Source of the DNA: Qipengyuania oceanensis
GTDB taxonomy: Bacteria; Pseudomonadota; Alphaproteobacteria; Sphingomonadales; Sphingomonadaceae
DNA length: 64,000 nucleotides
Assembly (NCBI RefSeq): GCF_009827535.1
Contig: NZ_WTYN01000001.1
Coordinates: 1,674,001 to 1,738,000 of the forward strand
Direction: 5' to 3'
Position numbers and translations under genes: made by a program. Positions within the stretch are counted from its first letter, which is position 1; each line of letters begins with the position of its first letter. Shown here one piece after another: positions 36,394-45,576 of this stretch. The notes below the pieces were generated by a model, which made no database searches, was not told the origin of the DNA, and was given only the letters and a program-made list of their open reading frames with translations.

Positions 36394-36593
36394 GCCCGGT
36401 CAATGAGTCTCCGGCTGGCGAGTTCCGGGCTGGCATAGGCTTCCTGCCGCTTCACGCTCCAGTAGCGCAGCTCCTCGAGCGGTACGGGCTCGCCCGAGAC
36501 GGCGCAGATCACGTGCTGGCCGGGCCGCATGACGCGAAAGCCGTTCGGGCCGTAGACGAGCTTGGCTTCGGAATTTCCGGAATTCATCAACAT
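36390..36593 (-). CDS. DUF2093 domain-containing protein
   Basis: A 67-residue protein with the family-typical VYGPNGFRVMRPGQHVICAVSG and LEELRYWSVKRQEAYASPE. DUF2093 is a small alphaproteobacterial family of unknown function, commonly beside xseA. Here it lies 25 nt after the xseA stop and overlaps the M23 peptidase gene by 4 nt, so xseA, this gene and the peptidase gene form a likely operon. Confidence 0.85.
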   Translation of the reverse strand: MLMNSGNSEAKLVYGPNGFRVMRPGQHVICAVSGEPVPLEELRYWSVKRQEAYASPELASRRLIDRA

Positions 36594-36617
36594 GCCGCGG
36601 GTGATAGCAGCGCGCTG

Positions 36618-38105
36618 CTAGCCGAACAAATCATCTTGTGCCGAGGGCCCGGCAGGCTTTCGCTTTTGCGGTTGCGGCCTGGGCTTGCGCCGGAGCGGGT
36701 CGGACGGCGCGCCTTCTCCGGCGGGCACGACGGCGAGCGACCCGTCGGAAAAATCGATCGTCAGCCGGTGCTCCCTCGCAGCGATTTCACGACTGCGGAC
36801 GAGATTGCCTTCTTCATCGGTCACCATGGCGAAACCGCGTTCGAGCGGGGCCTTGGGATCGAGCGAGGCGAGCAGACGGGTCAGCGAATCGAGCTTGCCC
36901 GCCTCGAGCGCGTAGCGCCGACCGAGCATGGCCGGATCGAGCCGCTGGCCGGCGAGCCGCTCGCGCGCACGGCGCAGCTCGCTCGTCAGCATGGCTGGCG
37001 ACAGGCGCGCGGCCTGCAGGCGCTCGCGCCCCCTGGATGCTCGGTCCGCCAGCCCGCGCCTCATGCGTTCGGCCAGGTCGTCCAGCCGCTGCGCCTGCGG
37101 TTGCAGCAGCGCTTCGGGCCTTGGCAACCGGTCGCCACGCGCCTGCAGGCGTTCACGGCCCAATTGCACGGGGCGTAGGGCACAGCGCCGCTTGCGATGT
37201 GCGAAGTCCTCCAACGTCGCCTGGAGGTCCGCTCGCACCGGCACTGCCATTTCTGCCGCGGCCGTGGGTGTCGGGGCGCGCATGTCGGCGGCATAATCGG
37301 CAAGCGAGGTGTCGGTTTCGTGGCCCACCGCGCTGATCGTCGGGATCGGGCAATCGGCGATGGCCCGGACCACGACTTCCTCGTTGAACGACCACAGGTC
37401 CTCGATCGATCCGCCGCCGCGCGCGACGATCACGAGGTCGGGGCGCGGCACCGGACCGCCCGGCTCGATCGCCGCGAAGCCGCGTACCGCAGCAGCGACC
37501 TGCTCCGCCGCCCCCTGTCCCTGCACCAGCACCGGCCAGACGAGCACATGCGTCGGGAAACGGTCCGCCAAGCGGTGGAGGATATCGCGAATCACCGCCC
37601 CGGTCGGCGAGGTCACCACGCCGATCACCTTGGGCAGGAACGGCAGGCGCTGCTTGCGGGCGCTGGCGAACAGCCCCTCCGCCTCCAGCCGCAGCCGGGT
37701 CTTCTCCAGCAGCGCCAGCAGCGCGCCCTCGCCCGCCAGTTCGAGGCTGTCGATCACGATCTGGTATTTCGAGCGGCCGGGATAGGTCGTCAGCTTGCCG
37801 GTAGCCACTACTTCCAGCCCGTCTTCTGGCAGGAAGGTCAGCCGCTGCGTATTGCCGCGCCACATGACCCCGTCGATCACGGCCTTGTCGTCCTTCAGCG
37901 CGCAATACATGTGGCCTGACGCCGCCCGTTTCACGCCCGACAGCTCGCCGCGCAGGCGGACATGGCCGAAGCGATCCTCCACCGTGCGTTTCAGCAGGTT
38001 GGAAATTTCGCTGATCGACAGTGGCGCGGCGTTGTCGCCCGCCCTGTCACGCGCTACCAGCCCGCCCGAACCGTCGTCGTCATCGTAATCGGGAGAGCCT
38101 GCCAT
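36618..38105 (-). CDS. xseA: Exodeoxyribonuclease VII large subunit
   Basis: A 495-residue XseA. The N-terminal OB-fold region reads [29 protein letters not shown] in parts, followed by the catalytic core with [37 protein letters not shown] and [20 protein letters not shown]. The long helical C-terminal region follows. With XseB it degrades single-stranded DNA. The start codon at 38105 shares two bases with the divergent purD start; an AGGA ribosome-binding site lies inside purD coding sequence. Confidence 0.95.
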   Translation of the reverse strand: MAGSPDYDDDDGSGGLVARDRAGDNAAPLSISEISNLLKRTVEDRFGHVRLRGELSGVKRAASGHMYCALKDDKAVIDGVMWRGNTQRLTFLPEDGLEVVATGKLTTYPGRSKYQIVIDSLELAGEGALLALLEKTRLRLEAEGLFASARKQRLPFLPKVIGVVTSPTGAVIRDILHRLADRFPTHVLVWPVLVQGQGAAEQVAAAVRGFAAIEPGGPVPRPDLVIVARGGGSIEDLWSFNEEVVVRAIADCPIPTISAVGHETDTSLADYAADMRAPTPTAAAEMAVPVRADLQATLEDFAHRKRRCALRPVQLGRERLQARGDRLPRPEALLQPQAQRLDDLAERMRRGLADRASRGRERLQAARLSPAMLTSELRRARERLAGQRLDPAMLGRRYALEAGKLDSLTRLLASLDPKAPLERGFAMVTDEEGNLVRSREIAAREHRLTIDFSDGSLAVVPAGEGAPSDPLRRKPRPQPQKRKPAGPSAQDDLFG

Positions 38106-39396
38106 GAATGTCCTGCTGCTGGGGTCGGGCGGCCGCGAACATGCGCTGGCGTGGAAGCTGGCGCAATCCCCCTCCCTTACGAAACTCTATGCTGCCCCCG
38201 GCAATCCGGGCATCGCGCAAGAGGCCGAACTGGTTTCCCTCGATGCAACCGACCATGACAAAACGGTTCGTTTTTGCCAGGAGAACGCGATCGGCCTGGT
38301 AGTCATTGGCCCCGAAGCGCCGCTGGTCGACGGACTGGCCGATTCGCTTCGTGCTGCCGATATACCGACTTTCGGCCCGTCGAAGGCCGCTGCCCGGCTC
38401 GAAGGCAGCAAGGCATTCACCAAGGCGCTGTGCGACCGTGCCGGGATTCCCACCGCAGGGTACGCCCATACGAGATCGCTCGACGAGGCGATGGCCGCGC
38501 TCAACCGGTTCGAGGCACCCTACGTGCTGAAAGCGGACGGGCTCGCGGCGGGCAAGGGCGTGGTCATCGCGGGGACGCGCGCAGAGGCCGAGGCCGCATT
38601 GGCCGACATGTTCGACGGGCAATTCGGCGAGGCCGGCGCGGAAGTCGTGATCGAGGAATTCCTCGATGGCGAGGAAGCCAGCTTCTTCGCGCTGACCGAC
38701 GGGGAAACCGTGATCCCCTTCGGAACGGCGCAGGATCACAAGCGCGTGGGTGAGGGCGACACCGGCCCCAACACCGGTGGCATGGGCGCCTATTCGCCCG
38801 CGCCGGTACTGACGGGCGAGTTGCAGGCCGAGGTCATGCGAACGATCGTGGAACCGACAGTGCGGACCATGGCGGCAGAGGGGATTCCCTATTCCGGCGT
38901 GCTCTACGCCGGGTTGATGCTGACCGAGAACGGCCCGCAGCTGATCGAGTACAATTGCCGTTTCGGCGACCCGGAATGCCAGGTGCTGATGGCGCGGCTC
39001 GAAAGCGACCTCGTCACGATCATGCTTGCCTGCGCCACGGGCACGCTGGCCGAGCTTCCGGCCGCGAATTTCTCGCACGACACCGCGCTGACCGTGGTCC
39101 TGGCCGCCAACGGCTATCCCGGTACGCCCGAAAAAGGCGGTGCGATCGACCTGGGCGATGCCGAGGCGAGCGGAGCCAAGGTGTTTCATGCAGGCACTGC
39201 CCTTGAAGAGGGGCAACTGGTCGCCAATGGCGGCCGCGTGCTCAATGTCACCGCGACCGGGGCGAACGTCACCCAGGCACAGGCGGGCGCCTATGCCGCG
39301 GTCGACGCGATCGCCTTTCCGACCGGCTTCTGCCGCCGCGATATCGGCCAGAAGGAGATCGCGCGCGAGCAGGCTCGCGAAGTCGCCCAGCCCTAG
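38104..39396 (+). CDS. purD: Phosphoribosylamine--glycine ligase
   Basis: A 430-residue ATP-grasp enzyme of de novo purine synthesis (GAR synthetase). It begins [19 protein letters not shown] and shows [12 protein letters not shown], the ATP-grasp lysine region [15 protein letters not shown], and [13 protein letters not shown] and CRFGDPECQ. The start overlaps the xseA start in a CATG palindrome, and the GGGAGAG ribosome-binding site is within xseA. Its stop overlaps the stop of the convergent membrane protein in a CTAG palindrome. Confidence 0.96.
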   Translation: MNVLLLGSGGREHALAWKLAQSPSLTKLYAAPGNPGIAQEAELVSLDATDHDKTVRFCQENAIGLVVIGPEAPLVDGLADSLRAADIPTFGPSKAAARLEGSKAFTKALCDRAGIPTAGYAHTRSLDEAMAALNRFEAPYVLKADGLAAGKGVVIAGTRAEAEAALADMFDGQFGEAGAEVVIEEFLDGEEASFFALTDGETVIPFGTAQDHKRVGEGDTGPNTGGMGAYSPAPVLTGELQAEVMRTIVEPTVRTMAAEGIPYSGVLYAGLMLTENGPQLIEYNCRFGDPECQVLMARLESDLVTIMLACATGTLAELPAANFSHDTALTVVLAANGYPGTPEKGGAIDLGDAEASGAKVFHAGTALEEGQLVANGGRVLNVTATGANVTQAQAGAYAAVDAIAFPTGFCRRDIGQKEIAREQAREVAQP

Positions 39397-40193
39397 GCGG
39401 CGCCGACTTCCTTGCGTCCGGCCCGCTGGGGGACCAGCACCACCAGCAGGACGATGGCAGCCAGCAGCACGGCCGACGCAATTGGGCGGCTCAGATCGAG
39501 GCCGCCCTTGTCCACCGGCTTATCGAGAAGGTCTCCGACCACCGCGCCGAGCGGCCGGGTCAGGATGAAGGCCGTCCAGAACAGCGCCACGCGGCTGACA
39601 TTTGTCGTCAGGTAAAGCACCGTCAGCAAGGCTAGCGCGCTGCCGAAGATTATCGCCGCCCCGGAATAGCCGAGCGAACCGTCCGCCACCCAGTCGCCCA
39701 GCGCCGTGCCCAGCGTCTGCGAAAAGGTGATCGTCAGCCAATAGTACAGTTCGGCCTTGGGCGTATGGACGGATTCGACCGAGATCGTACCAAGGTTGGT
39801 CCGCCAGACGACAAGGGAGGCGACGACGAGACCGAACAGCAGCAGCGAGCCACCCGGATAGCCGAGCCCGAGCGACCGGGTCGCGAAATCGGCCAGCGTC
39901 GTTCCCGCAGTGGTCGAGGCGATGATGGTCGCCCAGTAGAGGAAAGGGTGGAACGCGCGCGCCCTGATCTGCAGCCATACGAGCGCAGCCAGGACAGCGC
40001 CGAATATCAGCGTGCCCACGACGTAACCGTTGAGGCCCGATTGCCCGGCCGTCGCCGTCGTCTCGCCCAGCCAGCTCATGCTGACCGTATCGCCCATGGT
40101 CTCGCCGAAAGTGGTGGCGAGGATCTTGATGATCCAGAACCCCAGCGTCACCGCGGGCACTTTCGTCAGGGCGTCTTTCATCGCGGCATCCAT
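39393..40193 (-). CDS. DUF347/COG4705-type membrane protein
   Basis: A 266-residue integral membrane protein built of repeats. [21 protein letters not shown] is followed by related segments ([59 protein letters not shown]), each with a small-residue D motif. This is the pattern of the DUF347 (COG4705) family, of unknown transport function. The gene is divergent from the LuxR-type gene at 40291. Confidence 0.85.
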   Translation of the reverse strand: MDAAMKDALTKVPAVTLGFWIIKILATTFGETMGDTVSMSWLGETTATAGQSGLNGYVVGTLIFGAVLAALVWLQIRARAFHPFLYWATIIASTTAGTTLADFATRSLGLGYPGGSLLLFGLVVASLVVWRTNLGTISVESVHTPKAELYYWLTITFSQTLGTALGDWVADGSLGYSGAAIIFGSALALLTVLYLTTNVSRVALFWTAFILTRPLGAVVGDLLDKPVDKGGLDLSRPIASAVLLAAIVLLVVLVPQRAGRKEVGAA

Positions 40194-40290
40194 CGTGTAT
40201 CTCCTGCAGACCGGATGCGATCGATACGCGTGTTGCCCCGCGACAGCGCGTAAGCAGGAGTTGAAATGCCCCCAGTTCAGCGATTGTCCG

Positions 40291-40788
40291 ATGAAGGCTG
40301 ATCGCCTCCGCTGGCGAATTCCGATTGCCGAGGGCGTCGTCGCCTTCCAGCTTCTGGCGGCGATCTTCTTCCTCGCGGACAGCTGGAGCGAGCGCGATGC
40401 CGGCGGCTTAGCGCTGGTGGAGATCGCGGTTGCGCTCGCCCTGTTCGCCGGGGCGGTGTTCGGTGCCTACGCCTTGCGGACGCTGCTCGAGCAAGCCCGT
40501 CGGCAGGAAGAGGCGCTGACGATCGCGCGCGGCGCTCTGGGTGAATTGATCGAGCGGAAATTCACTGCGTGGCGGCTTTCCGGGGCAGAAGCTGCGATCG
40601 CGCTGCTGGCGCTCAAAGGCTTCACGGTGGCGGAGATCGCCGGGATGCGCGGATCGGCCGAAGGAACGGTCCGCTCGCAACTGAGCCAGGTCTACGCCAA
40701 GGCGGGCGTCTCCAGCCAGGTGATGCTGATGTCGCTCTTCCTCGACGATCTGCTCGACGACGAGCAAGCGGCACTGCTGCAGGAGTGA
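40291..40788 (+). CDS. Membrane-anchored LuxR-type helix-turn-helix protein
   Basis: A 165-residue protein. Two hydrophobic segments (VVAFQLLAAIFFLA and LVEIAVALALFAGAVFGAYA) precede a LuxR/GerE-like helix-turn-helix (LSGAEAAIALLALKGFTVAEI, GSAEGTVRSQLSQVYAKAG). It has no receiver or autoinducer domain, so it would be a membrane-tethered DNA-binding protein. The start at 40291 places the first helix near the N-terminus. It is divergent from the DUF347 gene, a possible target. Ligand and regulon unknown. Confidence 0.78.
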   Translation: MKADRLRWRIPIAEGVVAFQLLAAIFFLADSWSERDAGGLALVEIAVALALFAGAVFGAYALRTLLEQARRQEEALTIARGALGELIERKFTAWRLSGAEAAIALLALKGFTVAEIAGMRGSAEGTVRSQLSQVYAKAGVSSQVMLMSLFLDDLLDDEQAALLQE

Positions 40789-40877
40789 TCGCGGACGAAC
40801 ATTTGCCGGATTTGACCCAGCGCAATGCAGTAGCGCCGGTGATGGGCCAGTACTGCGGGGCCATCAACGGAGGTCCC

Positions 40878-41249
40878 ATGCGCACACGTCTCTTTCTGTC
40901 AGCCATGCTCGCCACAACCGCGCTCCTGCTCGGTGCCTGCCAGACCGCGGACGCGCAGGAAGCGATCGACAGTGCGACACCCGCGCCGACCTCGAGCTTT
41001 GCGCAGGGTGTATGCGGTGCGTGTCACGCGGTCGAAGCTCCTTCGCACTCGCCCAATCCGCAAGCGCCGACGTTCGTGGATATCGCCAATAGGCCGGGCA
41101 TCAGCGAGGAATCGCTCGCCGACTGGCTGAAGGACGCGCACAATTATCCCGACGTGATGGATGTCGATCTCGGCGAAACCGACGCCGAGGAGCTGGCAGC
41201 CTACATGCTGACGCTGCGGTCGCCGGACTACGTTCGCCTGCCCGACTGA
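40878..41249 (+). CDS. Class I cytochrome c-like protein
   Basis: A 123-residue exported protein with a lipoprotein-like signal (MLATTALLLGACQ) and one haem-c motif, GVCGACHAVEAP (CxxCH). The distal Met is probably in the NYPDVMDVDLGETDAEELAAYM region. It would be a small mono-haem electron carrier, possibly lipid-anchored. The ATG at 40878 follows a GGAGG ribosome-binding site. Partner oxidase or dehydrogenase is not evident nearby. Confidence 0.85.
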   Translation: MRTRLFLSAMLATTALLLGACQTADAQEAIDSATPAPTSSFAQGVCGACHAVEAPSHSPNPQAPTFVDIANRPGISEESLADWLKDAHNYPDVMDVDLGETDAEELAAYMLTLRSPDYVRLPD

Positions 41250-41256
41250 TCGCGGG

Positions 41257-42252
41257 TCAGGCGAGCTTTGCCGCCATCAGCGCCTGCATGTCGGTTTCCG
41301 GACGCGGGCCATAGTGGCTGATCACTTCGCTGGCCGCGATGGCGCCGCGCCGCAGGCACCGCTCGAGCGGCTCGCCCGCGACATGCCCGGCGAGGAAGCC
41401 GGCAGCGAACTGGTCCCCCGCCCCCGTGGTGTCGACCACCTTGTCGACCGGCTCGGCAGCGACTTCGGCCCGCGCGCCATTGGCGACGGCGACGGCTCCC
41501 TTGGCGCTGCGGGTGGCGACGAGCACCGGAACCTTGCCCGCGACCTTGGCGAGACCTGCCTCGAAATCCGCTTCGCCGGTCAACGTCGCCAGTTCGTGTT
41601 CGTTGACGAACAGGATGTCGATCACCCCGTCTTCGATCATCTGGCGGAAATCGTCGCCGTGGCGATCGATCACGAAACTCTCGCTCGCGGTGAAGGCGAC
41701 CTTGCGTCCGGCCTTGCGGGCGACGTCGATCGCCCGGCGCATGGCGCGGCGTGGTTCTTCCGGATCCCACAGATAGCCTTCGAGATAGAGGATCGCCCCG
41801 CTGGCGATGACGTCCTCGTCGAGCGCGCCGGCCGGCAGAAACTGGCCCGCGCCCAGGAAGGTGTTCATCGTCCGCTCACCGTCGGGCGTCACGAAGATCA
41901 GGCAGCGGCCCGTCGGCGGCTCGGAATCGCGCATCGGCGTGTCGAAGTCGATGCCGGCGGCGCGGATGTCATGCGCGAAGATCTCGCCGAACTGGTCCTT
42001 GGCAACCTGGCCGATGAATGCGCACCTGGTGCCGAGCTGTGCCAGCCCGGCCAGAGTGTTGGCCGCCGACCCGCCGGATTTCTCGGTGGCCTGACCCATG
42101 GCGGCATAGAGCGTGTCGGCTCCCTCGGCATCGACGAGCGTCATGCCGCCGCGATTGAGGCCGAGCTTGGCGATCGTCTCGTCCTCGCAAGAGGCAATGA
42201 TATCGACGATGGCGTTGCCGATCGCGATGACGTCGTATTTCGTGTCGCTCAT
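41257..42252 (-). CDS. Adenosine kinase (PfkB/ribokinase family)
   Basis: A 331-residue sugar/nucleoside kinase. It starts DVIAIGNAIVDIIASCED and shows GGSAANTLAGLAQLG (PfkB signature 1 region) and VDTTGAGDQFAAGFLAG (signature 2 with the catalytic Asp). The length and GNAIVDI start match the alphaproteobacterial adenosine kinase group. It would salvage adenosine to AMP. The gene is convergent with the cytochrome gene. Confidence 0.9.
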   Translation of the reverse strand: MSDTKYDVIAIGNAIVDIIASCEDETIAKLGLNRGGMTLVDAEGADTLYAAMGQATEKSGGSAANTLAGLAQLGTRCAFIGQVAKDQFGEIFAHDIRAAGIDFDTPMRDSEPPTGRCLIFVTPDGERTMNTFLGAGQFLPAGALDEDVIASGAILYLEGYLWDPEEPRRAMRRAIDVARKAGRKVAFTASESFVIDRHGDDFRQMIEDGVIDILFVNEHELATLTGEADFEAGLAKVAGKVPVLVATRSAKGAVAVANGARAEVAAEPVDKVVDTTGAGDQFAAGFLAGHVAGEPLERCLRRGAIAASEVISHYGPRPETDMQALMAAKLA

Positions 42253-42371
42253 GGAAATTCCTGCAGGGAGGGGAAAGTTTGCGCGCGCCTAGCGGTTTGA
42301 ACGGCGCAGGCCAAGACCGCCCTGTCGTCGCAGTGGCTGCGGGTGCGTTGACTAAGCCTGCGCAGCCCCCG

Positions 42372-43076
42372 ATGAAGAGCGCCGTCATGGTGTCGCTTCC
42401 CGCATCCTTCGCGCGCGCTTTCGGGCAATTGGGCGACCCGGCGATCCTCCGGGTGCTGGGCAAGACGCTGGCGATTACGCTGGCGGTCTTCGCGGTGCTG
42501 GGCCTGGCACTGTGGTATGCCTTGTCGTCGGCGATCGAGGGCTGGGGCTATTCGCTCGGCAGCGAGATCGGCGCGCTGGTCGCCGTCCTGCTGACGGCCT
42601 TGGGCGGCTGGCTGCTGTTCCGGCTGGTGGCGCTGTTCGTCCTCCAGTTTTTCGCCGGCGAAGTGGTCGAGGCGGTCGAGGCACGTTTTTATCCCGAGAA
42701 AGCCGCGCAGGTGCGCGCAATTCCGATCCGCGAGGAAATGCAGCATGCCGCGCGCGGCGCGCTGCGAGCGCTGGCCGTCAATGCGATCGCCCTGCCCTTC
42801 GCGCTGGTCCTACTCGTGACGGGGGTCGGCACCGCGATCCTGTTCTGGGCGGTGAACGGCTGGCTGCTCGGCCGCGAACTGCAGGACATGGTCTGGCTGC
42901 GCCACCGTCGCTCGCCGGACGAGAAACCACCGGTCGGTGCGCTCCAGCGCTTCTTGCTCGGCGGAGCGACCGCCGGGCTGATGTTCGTCCCCTTCCTCAA
43001 CCTGCTCGCCCCCGTGATCGGAGCGGCGAGCGCCACCCATCTCGTCCATCGCCGTCGGGAGGCGGCCTCCGCATGA
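42372..43076 (+). CDS. EI24 domain-containing membrane protein (CysZ-like)
   Basis: About 234 residues with four hydrophobic regions and the EI24/CysZ pattern: LGKTLAITLAVFAVLGLALWY, then GWLLFRLVALFVLQFFAGEVVEAVEARFYP and a final LLGGATAGLMFVPFLNLLAPVIG. In E. coli CysZ is a sulfate channel, but EI24 proteins are diverse and no cysteine genes are adjacent. Start at 42372 or 42387 is undecided. The stop overlaps the next lipoprotein start (ATGA). Confidence 0.83.
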   Translation: MKSAVMVSLPASFARAFGQLGDPAILRVLGKTLAITLAVFAVLGLALWYALSSAIEGWGYSLGSEIGALVAVLLTALGGWLLFRLVALFVLQFFAGEVVEAVEARFYPEKAAQVRAIPIREEMQHAARGALRALAVNAIALPFALVLLVTGVGTAILFWAVNGWLLGRELQDMVWLRHRRSPDEKPPVGALQRFLLGGATAGLMFVPFLNLLAPVIGAASATHLVHRRREAASA

Positions 43077-43504
43077 AGCTGAAGACCTTGGGCACTCTTG
43101 CCATTGCCGCGCCGCTGCTCGCCGCCTGCGTTTCGCCGTCGCGCGAGCCGGTCGCCTATCCCTCGCGCCCGCAAGCGAACGTGCCGGCGCAAGTACCGGT
43201 GATGACGCCCGCCGCGCCGAGCGCGAGCTTCATTCCGCCGCAAGTGATGAGCGGCGCGGGGCTCGAGAGCGTGATCGGCCGCAACGAGACGGCGCTCGCC
43301 AATTTGTTCGGCTCACCCGCGCTGTCGGTCGTCGAAGGCGATGCGCGCAAGCTTCAGTTCCGCGGCCCGCAATGCGTGCTCGACGTATTTCTCTATCCGC
43401 TGAAACCGCGCGCCGAGCCGAGCGCCACGTGGATCGAGGCGCGCCGTGCCCAGGATGGCCGCGATGTCGACCGCGCCGCCTGCGTGGCGGCGCTGCGACG
43501 TTAG
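43073..43504 (+). CDS. Hypothetical lipoprotein (143 aa)
   Basis: The lipoprotein signal KTLGTLAIAAPLLAACVS (lipobox LAAC) is followed by a Pro/Ala-rich linker and a small domain beginning SGAGLESVIGRNETALANLFG. The part LQFRGPQCVLDVFLYPLK and a late AACVAALRR give two Cys that may pair. I do not recognise a named family. It is coupled by ATGA to the EI24 gene. Its stop overlaps the convergent sufA stop by a few bases. Confidence 0.78.
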   Translation: MKLKTLGTLAIAAPLLAACVSPSREPVAYPSRPQANVPAQVPVMTPAAPSASFIPPQVMSGAGLESVIGRNETALANLFGSPALSVVEGDARKLQFRGPQCVLDVFLYPLKPRAEPSATWIEARRAQDGRDVDRAACVAALRR

Positions 43505-43857
43505 ACCATGAAGCTTTCGCCGCAGCCGCACGCGCCCTTGGCATTGGGATTCTCGAAAACGAACCCGGCGGTGAAATCATCCTCGACCCAGTCCATCGTG
43601 CTGCCGACGAGATAAAGAACCGACGCGCCGTCGATGTAGAACACGCCGCCGGGCGTCTCGATCTTCTCGTCCATCGCGACTTCCTCGGTCACGTAGTCGA
43701 CCGAATAGGCAAGGCCCGAACAGCCGCGCCGCGGAGTCGACAGCTTGACGCCGATCGCATCGGCGGGAGCCTTGGCCATCAGGTCGGCGACGCGCTGCTC
43801 GGCGGCAGGCGTCAGCATGACGGCGGCGGGGCGCTGGCGCAGTTTGGTTTCGGTCAT
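43501..43857 (-). CDS. sufA: Iron-sulfur cluster assembly accessory protein, SufA/IscA-type
   Basis: A 118-residue A-type carrier. The three conserved cysteines appear in RRGCSGLAYSVDYV and GACGCGESF, and the fold-typical segment VLYLVGSTMDWVEDD precedes them. It would carry Fe-S clusters from the SufBCD scaffold to apoproteins. It is the last gene of the suf operon; its ATG at 43857 overlaps the stop of the DUF59 gene. SufA versus other A-type carriers is decided by context. Confidence 0.92.
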   Translation of the reverse strand: MTETKLRQRPAAVMLTPAAEQRVADLMAKAPADAIGVKLSTPRRGCSGLAYSVDYVTEEVAMDEKIETPGGVFYIDGASVLYLVGSTMDWVEDDFTAGFVFENPNAKGACGCGESFMV

Positions 43858-44378
43858 CAGAGCATTCCCAGTTCGAGGCGGGCCTCGTCGGTCATCTTGT
43901 CCGGACCCCACGGCGGATCCCATACGAGATTGACCTCGGCATCGCGCACGCCCGGCACGCTGGCGGCGCGCAATTCCACTTCGCCGGGCATGGTCTCGGC
44001 GACCGGGCAATGCGGAGTGGTCAGTGTCATGGTCACCGTGACCGACGATTCGTCGTCGACCTCGACGCCGTAGATGAGGCCGAGATCGTAGATGTTCACC
44101 GGGATTTCCGGATCGTAGATTTCCTTGAGAGCCGCCACGACCGCTTCGTAGAGATCGCCGCCAGGCTCGCCCGCTTTCAGCCCTTCGGGCTTCTGCTGCA
44201 GGAAACCTTCGAGGTAATCGCGCTTGCGCTCGAGTTTTTCGCTCATGGTTTCGGCCGGTGCCTCGTCCGGATCGACCGCGTCTTCGACCCGCGCGCGCGG
44301 CGGCTTGGCCGGGGCGACGACATCCTCGGTGGGCGACGGGGCCACGATGTAGTCCTTGTTGTTGGTCTGGTCGTCCAT
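43857..44378 (-). CDS. SUF system DUF59/MIP18-type Fe-S assembly protein (SufT-like)
   Basis: A 173-residue protein. The first 70 residues are a charged, Pro-rich extension. The DUF59 domain follows, with AVVAALKEIYDPEIPVNIYD and LTTPHCPVAETMPGEVE (conserved Cys in the HCP motif) and ending VNLVWDPPWGPDKM. Such MIP18-family proteins act in maturation of Fe-S enzymes and are common in suf operons. It lies between sufS and sufA with 10-nt or shorter gaps. Confidence 0.9.
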   Translation of the reverse strand: MDDQTNNKDYIVAPSPTEDVVAPAKPPRARVEDAVDPDEAPAETMSEKLERKRDYLEGFLQQKPEGLKAGEPGGDLYEAVVAALKEIYDPEIPVNIYDLGLIYGVEVDDESSVTVTMTLTTPHCPVAETMPGEVELRAASVPGVRDAEVNLVWDPPWGPDKMTDEARLELGML

Positions 44379-44388
44379 TGCCTTCGTC

Positions 44389-45576
44389 CTAACCGAAAAT
44401 TGCCTTGGTCCGCTCGATGCCGCGGATCAGTGCCTCGACGTCGCTCTCGTCCGAGTAGAGGCCGAAACTGGCGCGCGCGGTGGCGGGTATGCCGAGATGG
44501 TCCATCAGCGGCTGGGCACAGTGGTGGCCGGCGCGGATGGCGACGTTCTCTTCGTCCAATATGGTGCCGAGATCGTGCGGATGAACCCCGTCGAGCGCGA
44601 AACTGACGATCCCGGCGCTTTCCTCCGGGCCGAACAGCGTGATATCGTTCATCCGGCGCAGCGCGTCGCGGGTCCGGGCGACGAGCGCGCGCTCGTGCGC
44701 CTCGATCAAGGCCAGACCGATGTTCGAGACGTAATCGCAGGCGGCGGCAAACCCGATCGCCTCGACGATCGCGGGTGTCCCTGCCTCGAACCGCTGCGGC
44801 GGCGGAGCATAGGTGCTGCCCTCGAAAGTCACGCGTTCGATCATCGCGCCGCCACCCTGCCACGGCGGCATCGCATCGAGCAGGTCTGCCCGGCCCCACA
44901 GCGCCCCGATACCCGTCGGGCCGTAGAGCTTGTGCGCGCTGAAGGCATAGAAATCGCATCCGAGCGCGGCGACATCGACCGCGAGCCTCGGCACCGCCTG
45001 GCAACCGTCGACCAGGAGCCTTGCGCCGACAGAATGCGCCAGAGCGGCTGCGCGGGCGACATCCAGTTCGCTGCCGAGCACGTTCGAGACATGCGCCAGC
45101 GCCACCATCTCGTGATCGCTGGTCAGCATGGCTTCGGCTGCGTCGAGATCGATCCGCCCGTCCTCGGTCAGCGGGCATACGTCGACCTGCCATCCGGCGA
45201 GTTGCCAAGGCACGATGTTCGAGTGATGCTCCAGCTGGCTGAGCAGGACGCGCCCCTTGGCGGGATAGCTGTAGGCGACGAGGTTGATCGCCTCGGTCGC
45301 ACCGCGCGTGAAGACGATCTCGTCCTCCTGCGCGCCGATGAACTTCGCCACGGTCCGCCGCGCCGCCTCGTAGCCGAGCGTCATCTCGGCGCTGCGCGAA
45401 TAGACGCCGCGATGCACCGTCGCGTAATCCTTGCCGAGCGCGGCAGCGACAGCGTCGATCACCGCGCGCGGTTTCTGCGCGGTCGCGGCGGTGTCGAGGT
45501 AATGCCACGGCTGCCCGTCGGCCGTCACCATGCCGGGAAAGTCGGCCTTGCGCGAAAGGACCCGCCCCTCGCTCAT
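44389..45576 (-). CDS. sufS: Cysteine desulfurase SufS
   Basis: A 395-residue PLP-dependent group II cysteine desulfurase. Visible are YLDTAATAQKPRAVID, HRGVYSRSAEMTLGYE, the PLP lysine in FYAFSAHKLYGPTG, and the persulfide-forming cysteine in IRAGHHCAQPLM. It supplies sulfur from cysteine to the SufBCD scaffold. No SufE is encoded in this operon. The ATG at 45576 overlaps the sufD stop (ATGA). Confidence 0.95.
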   Translation of the reverse strand: MSEGRVLSRKADFPGMVTADGQPWHYLDTAATAQKPRAVIDAVAAALGKDYATVHRGVYSRSAEMTLGYEAARRTVAKFIGAQEDEIVFTRGATEAINLVAYSYPAKGRVLLSQLEHHSNIVPWQLAGWQVDVCPLTEDGRIDLDAAEAMLTSDHEMVALAHVSNVLGSELDVARAAALAHSVGARLLVDGCQAVPRLAVDVAALGCDFYAFSAHKLYGPTGIGALWGRADLLDAMPPWQGGGAMIERVTFEGSTYAPPPQRFEAGTPAIVEAIGFAAACDYVSNIGLALIEAHERALVARTRDALRRMNDITLFGPEESAGIVSFALDGVHPHDLGTILDEENVAIRAGHHCAQPLMDHLGIPATARASFGLYSDESDVEALIRGIERTKAIFG

